Below are positions 58,525 to 64,000 of a stretch of 64,000 nucleotides of DNA, one piece after another. The stretch comes from Pseudomonadales bacterium (GTDB lineage: Bacteria; Pseudomonadota; Gammaproteobacteria; Pseudomonadales; Azotimanducaceae), in the NCBI GenBank assembly GCA_022827905.1, contig JAJEIQ010000045.1:1-64000 (forward strand), read 5' to 3'. How positions within the stretch are numbered: position 1 is the first letter of the stretch; each line of letters starts with the position of its first letter. The notes below the pieces were generated by a model. The model was not told the origin of the DNA. It worked only from the letters and a program-made list of their open reading frames with translations, and searched no databases. The translations under genes and the position numbers were made by a program.

Positions 58525-58896
58525 TTACCGGGGTAGTTTGGCGCCGTACTTGGAACGGCCCTGCTTGCGGTCGGCCACCCCGGAGGTGTCCAAGGTGCCG
58601 CGAACAGTATGGTAGCGCACGCCGGGCAAGTCCTTGACCCGGCCGCCGCGAATCAACACCACCGAGTGCTCCTGCAGGTTGTGCCCTTCGCCGCCGATGT
58701 AGGAGGTGACTTCGTAGCCATTGGTCAGGCGCACGCGGCACACCTTGCGGAGCGCGGAATTCGGCTTCTTGGGCGTGGTGGTGTACACCCGCGTGCAAAC
58801 GCCGCGCTTCTGCGGGTTGCCCTGCAAGGCAGGCACGATGTTCTTGCGCGCCTTGCGCTTGCGCGGCTTGCGCACTAACTGGCTGATAGTGGCCAT
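58525..58896 (-). CDS. rpsL: 30S ribosomal protein S12
   Basis: 123 residues, starting [15 protein letters not shown]. The decoding-centre loop [16 protein letters not shown] and the [18 protein letters not shown] segment are both wild-type at the lysines mutated in streptomycin resistance. First gene of the rpsL-rpsG-fusA-tuf unit, with its own promoter candidate upstream and a GGAG ribosome-binding site. Confidence 0.98.
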   Translation of the reverse strand: MATISQLVRKPRKRKARKNIVPALQGNPQKRGVCTRVYTTTPKKPNSALRKVCRVRLTNGYEVTSYIGGEGHNLQEHSVVLIRGGRVKDLPGVRYHTVRGTLDTSGVADRKQGRSKYGAKLPR

Positions 58897-58915
58897 GGCT
58901 TCTCCGTTACTCGAC

Positions 58916-58936
58916 GCCCCCGGACCCGCCGGGGGC
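58916..58936 (-). promoter_or_regulatory. GC-rich hairpin at the predicted 5' end of rpsL mRNA
   Basis: GCCCCCGG and CCGGGGGC form a perfect 8-bp stem with a 5-nt loop. On the minus strand it starts 5 bases after the predicted -10 box and ends 19 bases before the rpsL ATG. No T-run follows, so it is not an intrinsic terminator. It probably forms the 5' terminal stem-loop of the rpsL transcript. Confidence 0.6.
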
Positions 58937-58941
58937 GCGGC

Positions 58942-58970
58942 ATTCTAAAACTCCTTGCGGCATCAATCAA
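58942..58970 (-). promoter_or_regulatory. Sigma70-type promoter for rpsL-rpsG-fusA-tuf
   Basis: On the minus strand TTGATT (58970-58965) and TAGAAT (58947-58942) are separated by exactly 17 bp. Each box differs from the consensus TTGACA/TATAAT at two positions. The predicted start is about 58935, some 38 bases before rpsL. Confidence 0.62.
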
Positions 58971-59007
58971 ACACTACCCGCGGCGTAGGTGCACCAGAGT
59001 TCAGCGC

Positions 59008-59068
59008 AAGCTGAACTCGAACGCGAACGCCAGTTCGCGCTGGCGCAAGCCAAACTCCAACGCGAACT

Positions 59069-59085
<17 letters not shown>
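59008..59085. repeat. 39-bp tandem repeat straddling the rpoC stop codon
   Basis: Two adjacent units (59008-59046 and 59047-59085) both start AAGC, share the core AACGCGAAC and end CTGGCGC, with scattered substitutions. Each unit contains a GCGAAC-N4-GTTCGC hairpin, and a perfect 9-bp stem with a 4-base loop lies at 58997-59018. The second unit covers the last codons and stop of rpoC (59069-59071). Confidence 0.7.
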
Positions 59086-63259
<4,174 letters not shown>

Positions 63260-63332
63260 GGTTTGCCTCCGGCTGCTTTGTGTTGGTTTCGAACCCTTGG
63301 TTTAACTCGGCTTTGGCGTTACGGCATGGCGG

Positions 63333-64000
63333 TCACTCGGTTTCCAGCTCGATGTTGATGCCGAGCGACCGGATTTCCTTGACCAGCACGTTGAACGACT
63401 CCGGCATGCCCGCCTCCATGCGGAAATCACCGAGAACGATGTTCTTGTACATCTTGGTGCGCCCATTCACGTCGTCCGACTTCACGGTCAGCATCTCCTG
63501 CAGGGTGTAGGCCGCGCCATAGGCCTCCAAGGCCCACACCTCCATCTCGCCAAAGCGCTGGCCACCGAACTGCGCCTTGCCGCCCAAGGGCTGCTGGGTC
63601 ACCAAGCTGTATGAGCCCGTTGAACGGGCGTGCATCTTGTCGTCGATCAAGTGATTAAGCTTGAGCATGTACATGTAGCCAACGGTTACCGGCCGGTCAA
63701 AGGCTTGCCCGGTGCGACCGTCGTACAGGACGGCCTGACCGCTCTCGGGCAGCCCGGCGAGGCGCAGCATCTCCTTGATTTCAGACTCCGCGGCACCGTC
63801 GAAAACCGGCGTGGAGATGGGCAGTCCATCGCGCAAGTTGCCGGCCAACTCCAGGATTTCGGCGTCCGAAAACCCGGTGAGGTCGATCTTGCGTTCACCG
63901 ACGGCGTTGTAAACCTCATCGAGGTAGGCGCGAACCTCCTCGACCTTGCGCTGCTGCTCAAGCAGGGCGTTGATCTGGTCGCCGATGCCCTTGGCCGCCC
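63333..64000 (-). CDS. rpoB: RNA polymerase beta subunit, C-terminal part only
   Basis: About 222 codons of the C-terminal end; the frame is open to the window edge, so the N-terminal part lies beyond base 64000. The sequence includes [91 protein letters not shown] (read in short pieces) and [17 protein letters not shown], characteristic of the RpoB C-terminus. It lies 73 bp upstream of rpoC. Confidence 0.98.
   Translation of the reverse strand, partial: AAKGIGDQINALLEQQRKVEEVRAYLDEVYNAVGERKIDLTGFSDAEILELAGNLRDGLPISTPVFDGAAESEIKEMLRLAGLPESGQAVLYDGRTGQAFDRPVTVGYMYMLKLNHLIDDKMHARSTGSYSLVTQQPLGGKAQFGGQRFGEMEVWALEAYGAAYTLQEMLTVKSDDVNGRTKMYKNIVLGDFRMEAGMPESFNVLVKEIRSLGINIELETE

Overview
This 64 kb window is GC-rich, densely coded DNA from a proteobacterium, most likely an uncultured gammaproteobacterium. 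The main indicators are the rpoB-rpoC / rpsL-rpsG-fusA-tuf block, the nadC-ampD pair, a homodimeric (AceE-type) pyruvate dehydrogenase E1 and a cbb3 oxidase operon. The large secreted proteins with eukaryote-like modules (leucine-rich repeats, fibronectin III, cadherin-like, Calx-beta) and two TonB receptors would fit a marine or host-associated lifestyle, but that is inference. I recognised no tRNA, rRNA, CRISPR array, insertion sequence or origin. No gene-free stretch exceeds about 250 bases.

Layout. 0-1.7 kb: a DarT/DarG DNA ADP-ribosylation toxin-antitoxin pair, with DarT cut by the left edge. 1.8-4.7 kb: a luciferase-like oxidoreductase, a YihY-family and a Yip1-like membrane protein. 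4.7-7.8 kb: ccoNOQP. 7.8-13.5 kb: Lhr-type helicase and nadC on the minus strand, divergent ampD. 13.6-17.6 kb: aceE-aceF. 17.6-18.8 kb: a Fic protein. 19.0-34.4 kb: the most unusual region, four same-strand genes for exported proteins. In transcription order they are a DsbA-like thiol oxidase fused to a DotH/IcmK-like domain, a small secreted protein, a 2851-residue multi-domain cysteine-rich surface protein, and a 1703-residue metzincin protease with leucine-rich repeats that overlaps the giant gene by 4 bp.

34.6-37.9 kb: an MFS transporter, a Uma2-family nuclease-like protein and two coupled orphan genes. 37.9-42.9 kb: a probable purine-uptake locus (NCS2 permease divergent from a TonB receptor and a purine-nucleoside-permease-family lipoprotein). 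42.9-54.5 kb: mixed metabolic and envelope genes: soluble sugar dehydrogenase-like protein, FAD monooxygenase, VOC protein, SodC with an altered metal site, a second luciferase-like enzyme, an unknown lipoprotein, diheme cytochrome c, a second TonB receptor, nitroreductase and sterol-desaturase-family protein. 54.5-64 kb: tuf, fusA, rpsG, rpsL, rpoC and the 3' part of rpoB, all on the minus strand.

The candidate new system is the 19-34 kb operon. My working model is a large disulfide-rich surface protein made with its own thiol oxidase and a co-translated extracellular protease.
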